Positions 16,113 through 25,547 are shown, counted from the stretch's first letter. The stretch: DNA of 64,000 nt from CAZMCH01 sp964564735 (GCA_964564735.1 CAZMCH010000001.1:1-64000), one strand, 5' to 3'. The notes: generated by a model from the letters alone, not told the origin. Program-made: numbers and translations.

Positions 16113-17543
16113 TTATTGCTTTACTGATAATGAATTATTTCTTAATTCTTTTGAAGCAAATCGAATTAAAGGGTCATATTCATAGTCATCAATTTCGTTT
16201 TTCGTTTTTTCTGCAATAGCAAACTTTATGTATTCTTCATTAAGCCTTATATTTTCCTCATTAAGCTTTTTCAGCAATTTATCAAAACTATTTTTTTCGT
16301 TGTTATTATCTGATTTATCAAGTTTAATCAGAACATCATCTCCAGTTTCCTTGATAAATTGCTCAATATAATTACTAGAAGTAAGTTTCCGAAACATTTT
16401 TATCTCTTCTTGGGTCAAATTTGGTCTTTTGATGTCTGGAGCTATGCCAACTTTGTTTATATCTTTTCCACTTGGAGTATAGTAATGTGCAACTGTAAGC
16501 TTTAAGCCACTTTTGCCATCAATCATTGGAAAAATTGTTTGAACAGAGCCTTTGCCATAGGTTGACTCATTTGCGCTTATGATAAGACCTCGCTTGTGAT
16601 CTTTTATCGCACCTACAACAATCTCAGACCCACTTGCGCTCCAACGATCGATCAATACTATTAAGGGAAGATCCGTATGCAAAACGTTTTTATTTGTCCT
16701 GAATTCCTTATCTTCTCCTTGTATATTGCTTTTTGTTGAAACAACGATTTGGTTTTCTCCTAAGAAACTACTCGCAACATCAACAGAGGCGTTTAGCGTT
16801 CCTCCCGGATTTGACCTAAGATCCATTATTATGCCTTTAACATTTGTATTTTTTATCTCTTTTAATGCTCTATCAAAGTCTTTTGGTGTTGTATCTGAAA
16901 ATTGTGTAACTCTTATATAAGCAATGCTATTATTTAAGATTTTATGTTTTACTGTGCTAATTTGTATTACATCACGAATTATCTCAAATTCCAATGGTTC
17001 ATCTTCGTGTTCACGTTCTATCTTGAGTTTGAGTTTTGTTCCGGGTTCACCTCTAAGTTGGCGTTTTGCATCATATAAACTTAGACCTATTGTTGGTTTC
17101 CCATTGATCTCCGTTATGTAATCTCCAGATTTCATGCCGGCCTTAAATGCGGGATTACCTTCAAAAACAGAGATAACTGTCAACTGCTCTTTACCTTCAT
17201 TACCAGTCATACCTATTTCTATTCCTAGTCCGCCAAATTTGCCTGATGTGTCGTCCATCATGTCGTTATATAGATCTGGAGGTAGGAATTGACTATAAGG
17301 GTCGCCTAATGATTCAACCATTCCTTTGACAGCTCCGTATATCAATTTATCGTCTTTAATATCATCCTTATCTCTATAATATTCCTTTATATACTTCATA
17401 GTATTATTGAGCAGACCAAATTCATCATTAATATGTGTCTTGTTATCTGACGAGGATTTGCCCATAGTATGATTGATTAAAACAGCAGAAATTAAAATTA
17501 ATGCTTGAAGAACTATTACTACAGAAAGAAATTTCTTGCTCAA
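16113..17543 (-). CDS. S41 family C-terminal processing peptidase (CtpA-like)
   Basis: Ctp proteases cleave periplasmic proteins with a Ser/Lys dyad. The 476-residue protein has an N-terminal signal/anchor (residues about 4-26), an S41 N-terminal helical domain (YGAVKGMVESLGDPYSQFLP), a PDZ domain (about 85-170; FKAGMKSGDYITEINGKPT), and the S41 catalytic domain. The nucleophile region is DRWSASGSEIVVGAIKDHKR, and the general-base Lys is in STYGKGSVQTIF. A hydrophilic C-terminal tail of about 90 residues follows. It lies directly downstream of the EnvC-like gene, a pairing common in many bacteria. A role in trimming cell-wall hydrolases or their activators is inferred from that context. Confidence 0.93.
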   Translation of the reverse strand: MSKKFLSVVIVLQALILISAVLINHTMGKSSSDNKTHINDEFGLLNNTMKYIKEYYRDKDDIKDDKLIYGAVKGMVESLGDPYSQFLPPDLYNDMMDDTSGKFGGLGIEIGMTGNEGKEQLTVISVFEGNPAFKAGMKSGDYITEINGKPTIGLSLYDAKRQLRGEPGTKLKLKIEREHEDEPLEFEIIRDVIQISTVKHKILNNSIAYIRVTQFSDTTPKDFDRALKEIKNTNVKGIIMDLRSNPGGTLNASVDVASSFLGENQIVVSTKSNIQGEDKEFRTNKNVLHTDLPLIVLIDRWSASGSEIVVGAIKDHKRGLIISANESTYGKGSVQTIFPMIDGKSGLKLTVAHYYTPSGKDINKVGIAPDIKRPNLTQEEIKMFRKLTSSNYIEQFIKETGDDVLIKLDKSDNNNEKNSFDKLLKKLNEENIRLNEEYIKFAIAEKTKNEIDDYEYDPLIRFASKELRNNSLSVKQ

Positions 17544-17587
17544 AGATTAATCTCCCCTTCAAATATATTGTTGACTGATATTATTAA

Positions 17588-18790
17588 CTACCTGCTTTCA
17601 AGCCATCTTCTTGTTGGAAGGGCTTCCGTTCCCCTCCATATTTCAAAATATAAAGATGCCCCTTTGAGAGAGCCTGTATCACCAACTTCACCTATTTTTT
17701 GCCCTTTTTTTATCTCTTGACCTTCTCTAACAGAAATTTTTGAGGCATGTGCATATAGAGTTCTATATCCATTTCCATGATTAATTATGATCATATTTCC
17801 ATATCCAACTCCATCAAACCAGCGAGCATAATCAACGATGCCATTATCAACACTTTTTATATCTGAACCATGTTGCGCCTTTATTGTTACGCCTTTCATT
17901 GATGGTGTTTGATTTTCCATTATTGTTCCACTGGTTGGCCACATTATATTTCCAGCTTGACTAGCTAGCCCAGTTGTGCCAAAGTATGGAATTGTATTAT
18001 AACCACTTTTTGATGGCTTTAAGATTTGCTCTTGATTCCTTTTCAGTTCTGCAATTAATCGTTCCAATCTGTTGATAGACGCCTCCATCTCCTTTTGTGC
18101 TTTTGTCAATTCCGCTTTGTCTTTCCTAACATCATTTAATATTTCGTTCTTTTCTTTCTTTTTATTTATAATATCATTTTTAATTCTTTCGGTAGATTGT
18201 TTATTATTAGCAATCTGTTGTTTTTTTTCCTCGACCAATTTTTTTTGACGATCTATTTCTGATTTTTGTTTAATTGCGGTTTCAAGAAGCTTTTTATCTG
18301 ATTCAGCTATTGAACTTATATAAGCATATCTGCAGGTTATATCAGAAATATTATCAGAATCAATAAGAAGCCTTAAATAACTAACACGCTGGTTATCATA
18401 ACCAAGCTTATACATTGCTCTTAAACGAGAGTTTAGCATCATTTGAGTCTGCCCTAACCTTGTTCTTGCAATATCAAGGCTATTTTCCAATATTCTTAAT
18501 TCCTGTTCTATTTTTTCAAGATTTTTTTGATATATATCCAATTCCTTTTCTTTAGTATTTAATTGCTTGTCAATGTCCTTTAATTCACTTAGAATATTTC
18601 TTTCTTTTTTTATTACCCCTTGTTTTTGCGATTTAATTTTCTCTACATTTTTTTTTAAATTGGAAAGCTCCTTAGCTTTTTGTGAAGGATCATCAGCAGA
18701 AGAAGCAATATTTGCAGGTGCCATTATAAAAAATGACGTAATTAAAATAAAATACAAAAATTTGATGACCTTTACGGTCATTTTAATCAC
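17588..18790 (-). CDS. EnvC-like murein hydrolase activator with degenerate LytM domain
   Basis: The 400-residue secreted protein has a signal peptide (residues about 8-31), a long coiled coil (35-260, Lys/Glu/Gln-rich) and a C-terminal LytM/M23 domain (about 290-400; DIKSVDNGIVDYARWFDG, GYGNMIIINHGNGYRTLYAH, KKGQKIGEVGDTGSLKG). The final motif reads LYFEIW where active M23 peptidases have LHFEI, so a zinc-ligand His is missing. E. coli EnvC has the same kind of loss and acts by activating amidases at the divisome. This protein is therefore probably an activator, not an enzyme. It is first in the leftward operon, with an AAGGGGTG ribosome-binding site and a strong promoter at 18891-18919. Confidence 0.88.
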   Translation of the reverse strand: MIKMTVKVIKFLYFILITSFFIMAPANIASSADDPSQKAKELSNLKKNVEKIKSQKQGVIKKERNILSELKDIDKQLNTKEKELDIYQKNLEKIEQELRILENSLDIARTRLGQTQMMLNSRLRAMYKLGYDNQRVSYLRLLIDSDNISDITCRYAYISSIAESDKKLLETAIKQKSEIDRQKKLVEEKKQQIANNKQSTERIKNDIINKKKEKNEILNDVRKDKAELTKAQKEMEASINRLERLIAELKRNQEQILKPSKSGYNTIPYFGTTGLASQAGNIMWPTSGTIMENQTPSMKGVTIKAQHGSDIKSVDNGIVDYARWFDGVGYGNMIIINHGNGYRTLYAHASKISVREGQEIKKGQKIGEVGDTGSLKGASLYFEIWRGTEALPTRRWLESR

Positions 18791-18890
18791 CCCTTTGGAT
18801 ATTTTTAGAAAAGTATAAGAGGCTTAATCAATAAAACCCTATCCAAAATGAATCTATTCCAATATATAATTATGATATATCTTAACACTT

Positions 18891-18919
18891 ATAATACTCT
18901 CTTTAATATCGTCTGTCAA
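18891..18919 (-). promoter_or_regulatory. Near-consensus sigma70-type promoter for the envC-ctp-tsaD-dusB operon
   Basis: Read on the minus strand, TTGACA (18914-18919) is followed after 17 bases by TATTAT (18891-18896), one mismatch from the -10 consensus. Transcription would start near 18884 and give a leader of about 95 bases before the ATG at 18790. No other gene intervenes. Confidence 0.75.
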
Positions 18920-19127
18920 CGCTGATTTTTTATTTGTTGCTTGATCAATTTTGTTTTCTGATTGTTTGAAAATCCCTTCAAACATTCTTTAAAGATACCC
19001 AAATAAGTTTATATTTCCTATTTGTGTTTATCTATGGCAATACCATTTAAAATAAATAAGTCGTTATGATATAATCATAAAGAGGCGAAAAAGTATATAG
19101 ACCAGACTCTAACCAACAGGAGCAAAA

Positions 19128-19391
19128 ATGACACCAATACCATTAGCCAATCACCTAACAAAATCTGAGATTCAGCAAAGAATAGACAAAGAAAAAGATT
19201 CATCTGTCAAAGATAAATACAGAGCATTGTTATAGATTTTGCAAGGGGAGCAACGAATAGCGATACCCAAGCAGATGGAGTATGAATGGGTTTACTTATG
19301 AGCGGAAGTAGAACCATTAACAGGAGACAGATTCTTTCTGGAGCTACCACAACTGAATAGTGGATGTTTGCTGTTAACGCACTATAATTAA
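19128..19391 (+). pseudogene. Decayed IS630-family transposase remnant
   Basis: One frame with internal stops (TAG at 19233, TGA at 19299, TAA at 19389) reads first MTPIPLANHLTKSEIQQRID, then GEQRIAIPKQMEYEWVYL, then AEVEPLTGDRFFLELPQLNS. The first segment resembles the N-terminus of IS630/Tc1-type transposases. The last segment resembles the region around the middle catalytic Asp of the DDE domain. A full transposase has about 340 residues; only about 85 codons remain, so the helix-turn-helix and most of the DDE core are deleted. AGGAG stands just before the ATG. I did not find terminal inverted repeats. The surrounding stretch 18791-19557 otherwise holds only the envC promoter and AT-rich sequence. 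Confidence 0.7.
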
Positions 19392-19557
19392 TGGAAAATG
19401 GTATAATCAAGAACCTACAGTTTTTTTATTTAACCGTTAAATTAATATAACCTAATAAAATATTGGTCTATTAACTTAATCTTGATTTTGTATTTATAGA
19501 ATGTTACTCTTTTATTGTTATTTTAAAAAATAAGATGCCTTAAAAAATGGGGGAAAT

Positions 19558-20490
19558 ATGAAAACCGATCCTATACCAGACTTAATAAAACATATTAATA
19601 AGGATGAATTAACAAAAAATCTATTTTATCTATCAAAAGAGCCTATTAGATACAGAAAAATAAACTATACTGCATTAGGACACGAAAAAAACAGTCTCTA
19701 TGAAGCGGATGATTTTATTGCATCAAAATTGGAATCCTATGGATATAAAATAGAAAAAGAAGCATGTAAAGCGCAAGCTTTTCGCCGAGATACCACAAAA
19801 CCAATAAAACATCAGTATTCATCACCAGCCGAAGATGATCCTTGGTATGAATTATATAACATTTATGCAAAAAAAGAAGGCACTCAGTATCCAGACAAAA
19901 TTATTGTGTTTGTATCGCATAAAGATTCACAAAGCTGGATTGATTCCCCTGGTGCCTATGATAACACAGTCGGCACAGTGGCAAATATGGAGATAGCTAG
20001 AGTCCTAAAAAATTATCTTTCAAAATGCTCTTTTTGGTTTTTATTCTGTAATGAAGAGCATTGCCCTTGGACAAGTGTTGTTTCCGCAAATAAAGCGAAA
20101 GAACGAGGAGACAATATAATCGCTGTTATCAATATGGATGGTCTTGGTGGTAAGTCCCAAGAAGATATAGATAAGGATAAAAAAACAAATATTACATTAT
20201 ATACAAAGCCCGAAGGCGAAAAAATAGCCGATATTATGATTAAGGCTAATGAAAAATATAAGATCGGTTTGGAGGTGAGTAAATTTCAGAGGCAATCTCC
20301 AGGAGATGATGACGGCTCATTTATAAATGCTGGTTTTCCTACTGCAATAGCGAATATCGGTTCATTTCCATATATGGACGCAAATTATCACGATATAACA
20401 GATACGCCTGATTTGGTTGACATTGAAAACGTCTTTATGTCAACGAAATTAAGCCTTGCTGGTAGCGTAATGATAGATATAGAAAGTTGA
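19558..20490 (+). CDS. M28-family zinc peptidase
   Basis: M28 enzymes are di-zinc aminopeptidases or carboxypeptidases. The 310-residue protein keeps every expected ligand: His121 (VFVSHKDS), Asp135 (PGAYDNTVGT), the Glu166-Glu167 pair (FCNEEH), Asp194 (VINMDGLGG) and His278 (NYHDITDTPD). The catalytic domain covers about residues 95-305. The N-terminal 90 residues probably contribute to the fold as in other M28 proteins. No signal peptide is visible, so it is probably cytoplasmic. The start is preceded by GGGGGAAAT. It begins a co-directional set with a PIG-L deacetylase (14-base gap) and a lipoprotein esterase, which suggests breakdown of a complex substrate; that substrate is unknown. Confidence 0.9.
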   Translation: MKTDPIPDLIKHINKDELTKNLFYLSKEPIRYRKINYTALGHEKNSLYEADDFIASKLESYGYKIEKEACKAQAFRRDTTKPIKHQYSSPAEDDPWYELYNIYAKKEGTQYPDKIIVFVSHKDSQSWIDSPGAYDNTVGTVANMEIARVLKNYLSKCSFWFLFCNEEHCPWTSVVSANKAKERGDNIIAVINMDGLGGKSQEDIDKDKKTNITLYTKPEGEKIADIMIKANEKYKIGLEVSKFQRQSPGDDDGSFINAGFPTAIANIGSFPYMDANYHDITDTPDLVDIENVFMSTKLSLAGSVMIDIES

Positions 20491-20504
20491 AAGGAGAATA
20501 GAAA

Positions 20505-21218
20505 TTGTCAGATAAACCAAGAATTTTAGCAGTTGGATGCCATCCTGATGATCTAGAGATTTTATGCTCAGGCACATTGGCGAAATATGCTCTTAATGGT
20601 CATTATGTTGCAATGGCTGTAGTAGCAAATGGAAATGTCGGACACATGCTTATTGAACCACCAGAATTGGCAAAAATACGTGAGCAAGAAGCGAAAAACG
20701 CCGCTAAGCTTATTGGGGCGGAATTCTTTTTCTTAAATGTGCCTGACCTTATGGTCGGTCATAGTCCAGACCTACATTATAAAATGACTGATGTTATCCG
20801 AACTGCAAAACCAGATATTATTATAACACATTCACCAGACGACTATATGCTTGATCATCAGGCAACAGGAAGTCTCGTCTTTGATTGTAGTTTCAGTGCA
20901 AGTGTGCCAAATTGGAAAACAAACATGCCTTATCATCCTGTTGTGCCACCGATCTTTTATATGGATAACTTGGCAGGAATCAATTTTTTGCCAACTGATT
21001 ACGTTGACATTACAGATACGATCGAGATGAAAAAAAAGATGCTTGCTTGCCATGAAAGCCAAGTCTCATGGTTGAGAGATCACGATCATATTGATATAAT
21101 GGATTTTATGGAAACTATGGCGAAATTCAGAGGATTGCAATGCAATGCCAAATATGCAGAAGGATTCAGAAAAGTGGAAACATGGCCTAGATTATCAACA
21201 AAACGCCTGCTTCCATAG
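20505..21218 (+). CDS. PIG-L/LmbE family deacetylase
   Basis: PIG-L/LmbE proteins are zinc-dependent N-deacetylases acting on N-acetylglucosamine-type groups of small glycosides, mycothiol or bacillithiol precursors and antibiotics. The 237-residue protein starts at TTG 20505, supported by AAGGAG at 20491-20496. The zinc motif is AVGCHPDDLEI (His13, Asp16), and the downstream motif is HSPDDYMLDHQATG. The C-terminal part contains CHESQVSWLRDHD. It sits 14 bases after the M28 gene and 6 before a lipoprotein esterase. No signal peptide is visible. The substrate cannot be read from the sequence. Confidence 0.92.
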   Translation: MSDKPRILAVGCHPDDLEILCSGTLAKYALNGHYVAMAVVANGNVGHMLIEPPELAKIREQEAKNAAKLIGAEFFFLNVPDLMVGHSPDLHYKMTDVIRTAKPDIIITHSPDDYMLDHQATGSLVFDCSFSASVPNWKTNMPYHPVVPPIFYMDNLAGINFLPTDYVDITDTIEMKKKMLACHESQVSWLRDHDHIDIMDFMETMAKFRGLQCNAKYAEGFRKVETWPRLSTKRLLP

Positions 21219-21224
21219 AAGGCT

Positions 21225-22067
21225 ATGAATACTTTGAGAGCAATAACATTATTTATAATCGTTTTTAGTAGTATTCTCATTTTATTTTCCTGCAATAATT
21301 TGGAACCATGGGAGAATATACTCGCAGATAAAGGGAAAAATAATCAGCAAGCCGAATTAAAAGAGGAAACTATCATAGATCAACAGGTAAAACCTGATCA
21401 ATTGTTGAATCCGGGAGAGTATAATTTCACAGCCCCAAAATCCAATACATCCTTTATTTTATTTGTGCCGTATGACTATACACCAAAAGAGTCATTTCCT
21501 ATTATCTTTTGCTATCATGGTTCAGGGGCAAGCGCTACCACTTGGCCGTTTCAGCAGGTTACGCATGACAAGGGCTATATTATTGTCGGGATGAGCTATA
21601 CTTCTAAATCCGCAGAGCATCTTGGGCTTGAGCTAATAAGATATGAAAAAGCGTTTTTTCTTGAGGCTTTGGAAATGGTATCTGCACGACTAAATGTCAA
21701 TCAAAATCTAATTTTCATGGGCGGATACAGTCAAGGCGGATATGCCACATCGCTTTTGGGGGAAAGAATTCTTGATAAACTTGCAGGACTTATCATTTTG
21801 GGCGCAGGACGTTACACAGTTGATCGCTATCCACCGCCATTAAAAAGCATCAAAAGAAAACCAATATTCGTTGGTGTAGGACAGAATGATACAATCCATA
21901 ATCCACGTGCAAGGTTTGCTGCTAACTATTATCAAGGCTTAAGGGCTGATGTAACCTTTGAGGAATGGGCAGGAGTCGGTCATTCTATTAATACACAAGA
22001 ATTTCCATCAAAAATTCTTCTCGGTTGGCTGAATAAGATATGCGCTCTGCAAATAACCCAAGAATAA
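21225..22067 (+). CDS. Lipoprotein alpha/beta hydrolase (esterase-like)
   Basis: The protein is a 280-residue predicted lipoprotein. The signal peptide ends in LILFSC, so Cys23 is the likely acylation site. Residues about 65-275 form an alpha/beta hydrolase of the feruloyl esterase/PHB depolymerase-like type: oxyanion region IIFCYHGSGASATTWPF, nucleophile elbow GGYSQGGY (Ser169), acid in VGVGQNDTIHNP, and His in GVGHSINTQ. A linker rich in Glu/Gln/Lys joins anchor and domain. It follows the PIG-L gene by only 6 bases and probably ends this transcription unit. It probably hydrolyses an ester on the cell surface or in the periplasm. Confidence 0.83.
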   Translation: MNTLRAITLFIIVFSSILILFSCNNLEPWENILADKGKNNQQAELKEETIIDQQVKPDQLLNPGEYNFTAPKSNTSFILFVPYDYTPKESFPIIFCYHGSGASATTWPFQQVTHDKGYIIVGMSYTSKSAEHLGLELIRYEKAFFLEALEMVSARLNVNQNLIFMGGYSQGGYATSLLGERILDKLAGLIILGAGRYTVDRYPPPLKSIKRKPIFVGVGQNDTIHNPRARFAANYYQGLRADVTFEEWAGVGHSINTQEFPSKILLGWLNKICALQITQE

Positions 22068-22276
22068 AGTAATCAACCAAAACATATTGTCCAATACTTT
22101 GTTTTTGTCTATTACATTGAGAATTTCTGATTAATTAACGATTTTTTCGGAAATAAAATGTAAATAAGGGATTGTTGTGTATAAAAAGATAAATCGCTTG
22201 TTGAGTATAATAATAAACTTTGTTAATATGGTTATACCAAACATTGATTTCTTATTTTATTAAGAGAGTAAATATT

Positions 22277-23755
22277 ATGAAATCTGCAATTGTTATTGGT
22301 GCCGGAATCGGTGGGATAGCCACTTCTGCGAGACTTGCTCGAGTTGGTTATAAAGTAACTTTGTTAGAAAAGAATTCCAAGCCAGGGGGTAGATTCTCCA
22401 TTCTGGAAAAAGAAGGCTTTCGTTTTGATACTGGACCTACGTTGTTTCTAATGCCCGAAATATTTGATGAGACCTATAAGGCATTGGGCGAAAATATGGA
22501 GAATCATCTCGACCTGATTAGGCTTGATCCGACATATAGAGTCCATCTACACGATAATACTATATTAGACCTCACCGCTGACCTAAATGATATGAGAATT
22601 CAGCTAGATTCATTAGAATCAGGTTCATTTGAATCATATCTGAAATTCGTTGCAGAAGGATACCGACATTATAACCTATCGCTTAAAAAATTTGTTGGAC
22701 GGAATTTTATTTCACCATTTGAGTTTTTCAGTCCTATGAATCTCCCGCTACTATTTAGCTTAAAAGCTTTGGTTAAACACTACAAAAATGTATCAAAATA
22801 TTTCTCTGATCCACGATTAAGAGCATCTTTCACATTCCAAAACATGTATCTTGGCTTAAGTCCCTATGAAGCCCCAGCAACATACTCATTATTGCAATAT
22901 ACAGAATTAGCCGAAGGGGTATGGTTTCCAAAGGGCGGAATGTATAAAGCTATTGAGTCTCTTACTTCAATTGCCAAAAATCTAGGCGTTGAGATACTTT
23001 ATAACTCAGCGGTTGCAAAGATTGATAGTGATGGCTCAAAAGTCAGCGGAGTAACTCTTGAAAATGGCGAGAAAATAAAGGCAGATTTGATTGTCGCTAA
23101 TGCTGATCTTCCATACGTTTATTCCGATCTCTTGCCTCAAAATGGAAAATCCGATTTATCAAAGAAAAAATATACTTCTTCTGCGATTATGTTTTATTGG
23201 GGTGTTGATGGCAAACGATCTCCAGAATTGCTTCATCATAACGTTTTTCTTGCTGATCATAAATACAAGCAATCATTTAAACAGATATTTGATAAATTAA
23301 CAATGCCAGACGAACCTTCATTTTATGTATGCGCTCCCACAAGGACAGACCCAAGCCTCGCCCCTTCAGGTAAAGACAGTCTTTTGGTGCTTGTGCCTGT
23401 TGGACATATAAACGATAGAGATCCTCAGAATTGGGATCAGCTTACACAAAAAGCGCGCAGTTTTGTTCTTAATCGCCTAAATGATATAGGGTTGATTGAT
23501 CTAAACAAACGTATAATATTTGAGGAAAAAATAGATCCAAATTATTATCACGATGGATTAAACCTAGCCAAAGGAGCCGCTTTTGGCTTGAGCCATAACT
23601 TTATGCAGGTTGGCTATCTTAGACCTCATAACCGCCATAGACATTATAAAAATCTTTACTTTGTTGGTGCAAGCACTCATCCGGGAACAGGTGTTCCCAT
23701 CGTCTTAATTTCTGCACGTCTTGTAACAGAAAGGATTATAAAAGAACAAAATTAA
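22277..23755 (+). CDS. crtI: Phytoene desaturase (CrtI-type)
   Basis: CrtI is the FAD-dependent desaturase/isomerase that turns colourless phytoene into lycopene or partly desaturated products. The ATG at 22277 yields 492 residues beginning with the dinucleotide-binding motif VIGAGIGGIATSARLA and EKNSKPGGRFSI. An upstream in-frame ATG at 22220 would put 19 unrelated residues before this motif and is rejected. Other family features are FDTGPTLFLMPE, WFPKGGMYKAIESL and the C-terminal HPGTGVPIVLISARLV. It is first in a tight operon with crtB (14-base gap) and cruF. The 209-base gap upstream is AT-rich with no clear promoter. Confidence 0.93.
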   Translation: MKSAIVIGAGIGGIATSARLARVGYKVTLLEKNSKPGGRFSILEKEGFRFDTGPTLFLMPEIFDETYKALGENMENHLDLIRLDPTYRVHLHDNTILDLTADLNDMRIQLDSLESGSFESYLKFVAEGYRHYNLSLKKFVGRNFISPFEFFSPMNLPLLFSLKALVKHYKNVSKYFSDPRLRASFTFQNMYLGLSPYEAPATYSLLQYTELAEGVWFPKGGMYKAIESLTSIAKNLGVEILYNSAVAKIDSDGSKVSGVTLENGEKIKADLIVANADLPYVYSDLLPQNGKSDLSKKKYTSSAIMFYWGVDGKRSPELLHHNVFLADHKYKQSFKQIFDKLTMPDEPSFYVCAPTRTDPSLAPSGKDSLLVLVPVGHINDRDPQNWDQLTQKARSFVLNRLNDIGLIDLNKRIIFEEKIDPNYYHDGLNLAKGAAFGLSHNFMQVGYLRPHNRHRHYKNLYFVGASTHPGTGVPIVLISARLVTERIIKEQN

Positions 23756-23769
23756 GAGGGTGTTTATAC

Positions 23770-24777
23770 ATGATGAGATATGAATATGCAAAAACAAATA
23801 TATATTCTTGGGAAAATGAGCTAATAAATTATGCTAACAAAGCTATTGAAAGCCATATTGATAGTGAACCGATTGAGTTTGACAAAGAGATTTTAAATAA
23901 AGCCTATCGTCATTGCGGATCTGTAACAAGATTTCATAGCAAAACTTTTTATATGGCTTCTGAGCTTCTTCCCTTTGACAAGCGCAGGTCTGTTCGCGCT
24001 TTGTATGCTTTCTGTAGGGTATGTGATGATTTAATAGACTGCACAAAAGACGATCCAGAAGCAAGTCTGGAATCTTGGCGAATTAATTCACTTAACGATA
24101 AACCCTCAAAAGATGATCTAATTGCCCTCGCATGGACTGATACAAGAATTAAATATAATATACCAAAAAAATTAGCAGAACAGTTAATAGATGGCGTTGC
24201 AAGGGATATTTGCATAAAGAGATATGAAACATTCAAACAACTGACAGAATATTGCTATGGAGTTGCCTCAACCGTTGGATTGATGGCAATGCACATAATC
24301 GGATTTTCAGGAATAGAGGCAATTCCTTATGCAATAAGACTTGGTATTGCATTACAGCTAAATAATATATTAAGAGATGTCGGCGAGGATTGGAAAAATG
24401 GACGAATATATCTTCCACAAGAGGAATTGGAACAGTTCGGTTTGACAGAGGAAGATTTTATTGAAGGCAAAATTGATGATCGCTGGAGGCGTTTTATTAA
24501 GTTTCAAATAGAACGCAACAGACGTATATATGCAGAGGCTTTACCGGGAGTAAGATTTCTTAATCCTGATGGGCGGTTTGCTATTACTGCAGCCGCCGAA
24601 CTTTACCAAGCTATTTTGGAGGATATTGAGACACATAATTATGATGTTTTTAATCGAAGGGCTTTTGTTAGCACTTGGGGCAAAATACGAAGATTACCTA
24701 ATATATGGTGGAGATCAAAGAGTCAGTATTATGTTAATCAATACAACCAAATCAATAGAAACAAGAAAATCGCCTGA
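23770..24777 (+). CDS. crtB: Phytoene synthase (squalene/phytoene synthase family)
   Basis: CrtB condenses two geranylgeranyl diphosphates head-to-head to phytoene. The 335-residue protein shows SKTFYMASELLPFDKR, the first Asp-rich motif YAFCRVCDDLID (near residues 82-91), GVASTVGLMAMHI and the second Asp-rich motif LNNILRDVGEDWKNGRIYLP (near 197-215). The family also includes squalene and dehydrosqualene synthases; the flanking crtI and cruF favour phytoene. Two adjacent ATGs (23770, 23773) are possible starts. It overlaps nothing, and cruF begins two bases after the stop. Confidence 0.93.
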   Translation: MMRYEYAKTNIYSWENELINYANKAIESHIDSEPIEFDKEILNKAYRHCGSVTRFHSKTFYMASELLPFDKRRSVRALYAFCRVCDDLIDCTKDDPEASLESWRINSLNDKPSKDDLIALAWTDTRIKYNIPKKLAEQLIDGVARDICIKRYETFKQLTEYCYGVASTVGLMAMHIIGFSGIEAIPYAIRLGIALQLNNILRDVGEDWKNGRIYLPQEELEQFGLTEEDFIEGKIDDRWRRFIKFQIERNRRIYAEALPGVRFLNPDGRFAITAAAELYQAILEDIETHNYDVFNRRAFVSTWGKIRRLPNIWWRSKSQYYVNQYNQINRNKKIA

Positions 24778-24779
24778 AA

Positions 24780-25547
24780 ATGACGAAATCATCAAAAATA
24801 ACTTTTTCTCTAATTACCCTATGGATTATAAGCCTTCTCGCTATGCCATATATTGAAAGATATATAGGCGAAGAATCTATCCCATATTCTGTAAGTATCA
24901 GCGTAATATTACAGGTTTCTGCAGTTATATCTATCCTTTTTCGTTCAATTGGCGTAAGCAAAACATTAATTATTGCCCTAAAAGTATTTATAATTAGCTG
25001 GATCATTGAATTAATTGGGTCTAAGACAGGTATTCCATTTGGTTCTTATCATTATACGGATATACTTCAACCACAGTTACTCGGTGTGCCATTGTTAATT
25101 CCTTTGGCATGGCTGATGATGCTTCCACCATCATGGGCTATCGCAAGGTCTATATTTAAGTCGATCTCACCTGTCAAATTGGCTTTATTGGGAGGATTAG
25201 CGTTTACTGCATGGGACTTATTCCTTGATCTGCAGATGGTAAGATGGAATTTATGGGTCTGGAAAACTGAAGGAGCATATTTTGGTATCCCGATCATTAA
25301 TTTTGTAGGATGGTTTGTTTCTGCTGTTTTAATAACGCTTTTGGTTCGTCCTCCTGATATGCGATTAGGTTCATTGAAACTGATCTACGTTTTAACATGG
25401 ATTATGGAGACAGTAGGGCAGATAAAGTTTTGGGGGTTAATTGGTTCCGCAATAGGCGGATTTATTGGCATGGGGATATTTATCGCTTTTTCATATATTC
25501 AGGGATATTTATCAAAAAAGAGATTTGAAAATGAAAAAACTTCTTAG
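24780..25547 (+). CDS. cruF: CruF-like carotenoid 1,2-hydratase (DUF422 family membrane protein)
   Basis: CruF-type proteins hydrate the 1,2 double bond of acyclic carotenoid ends, giving 1-hydroxy carotenoids. The 255-residue protein has about seven membrane segments and the family's signatures: WIIELIGSKTGIPFGSYHY, then LLGVPLLIPLAWLMM, then LAFTAWDLFLDLQMVRWNLW and GAYFGIPIINFVGWF. It starts two bases after crtB and overlaps the next gene by 17 bases. No lycopene cyclase is visible in the window, which would fit a pathway that keeps open ends. Bisanhydrobacterioruberin hydratase is the related archaeal role. Confidence 0.85.
   Translation: MTKSSKITFSLITLWIISLLAMPYIERYIGEESIPYSVSISVILQVSAVISILFRSIGVSKTLIIALKVFIISWIIELIGSKTGIPFGSYHYTDILQPQLLGVPLLIPLAWLMMLPPSWAIARSIFKSISPVKLALLGGLAFTAWDLFLDLQMVRWNLWVWKTEGAYFGIPIINFVGWFVSAVLITLLVRPPDMRLGSLKLIYVLTWIMETVGQIKFWGLIGSAIGGFIGMGIFIAFSYIQGYLSKKRFENEKTS

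Noticed and set aside
19207..19410. 67-codon minus-strand frame between the envC promoter and the M28 gene
   Set aside because: The plus strand of this stretch reads as decayed IS630 transposase, which explains the open frame.
22220..22276. Upstream ATG for crtI
   Set aside because: It would place 19 unrelated residues before the dinucleotide-binding motif that starts all CrtI proteins; 22277 is preferred.
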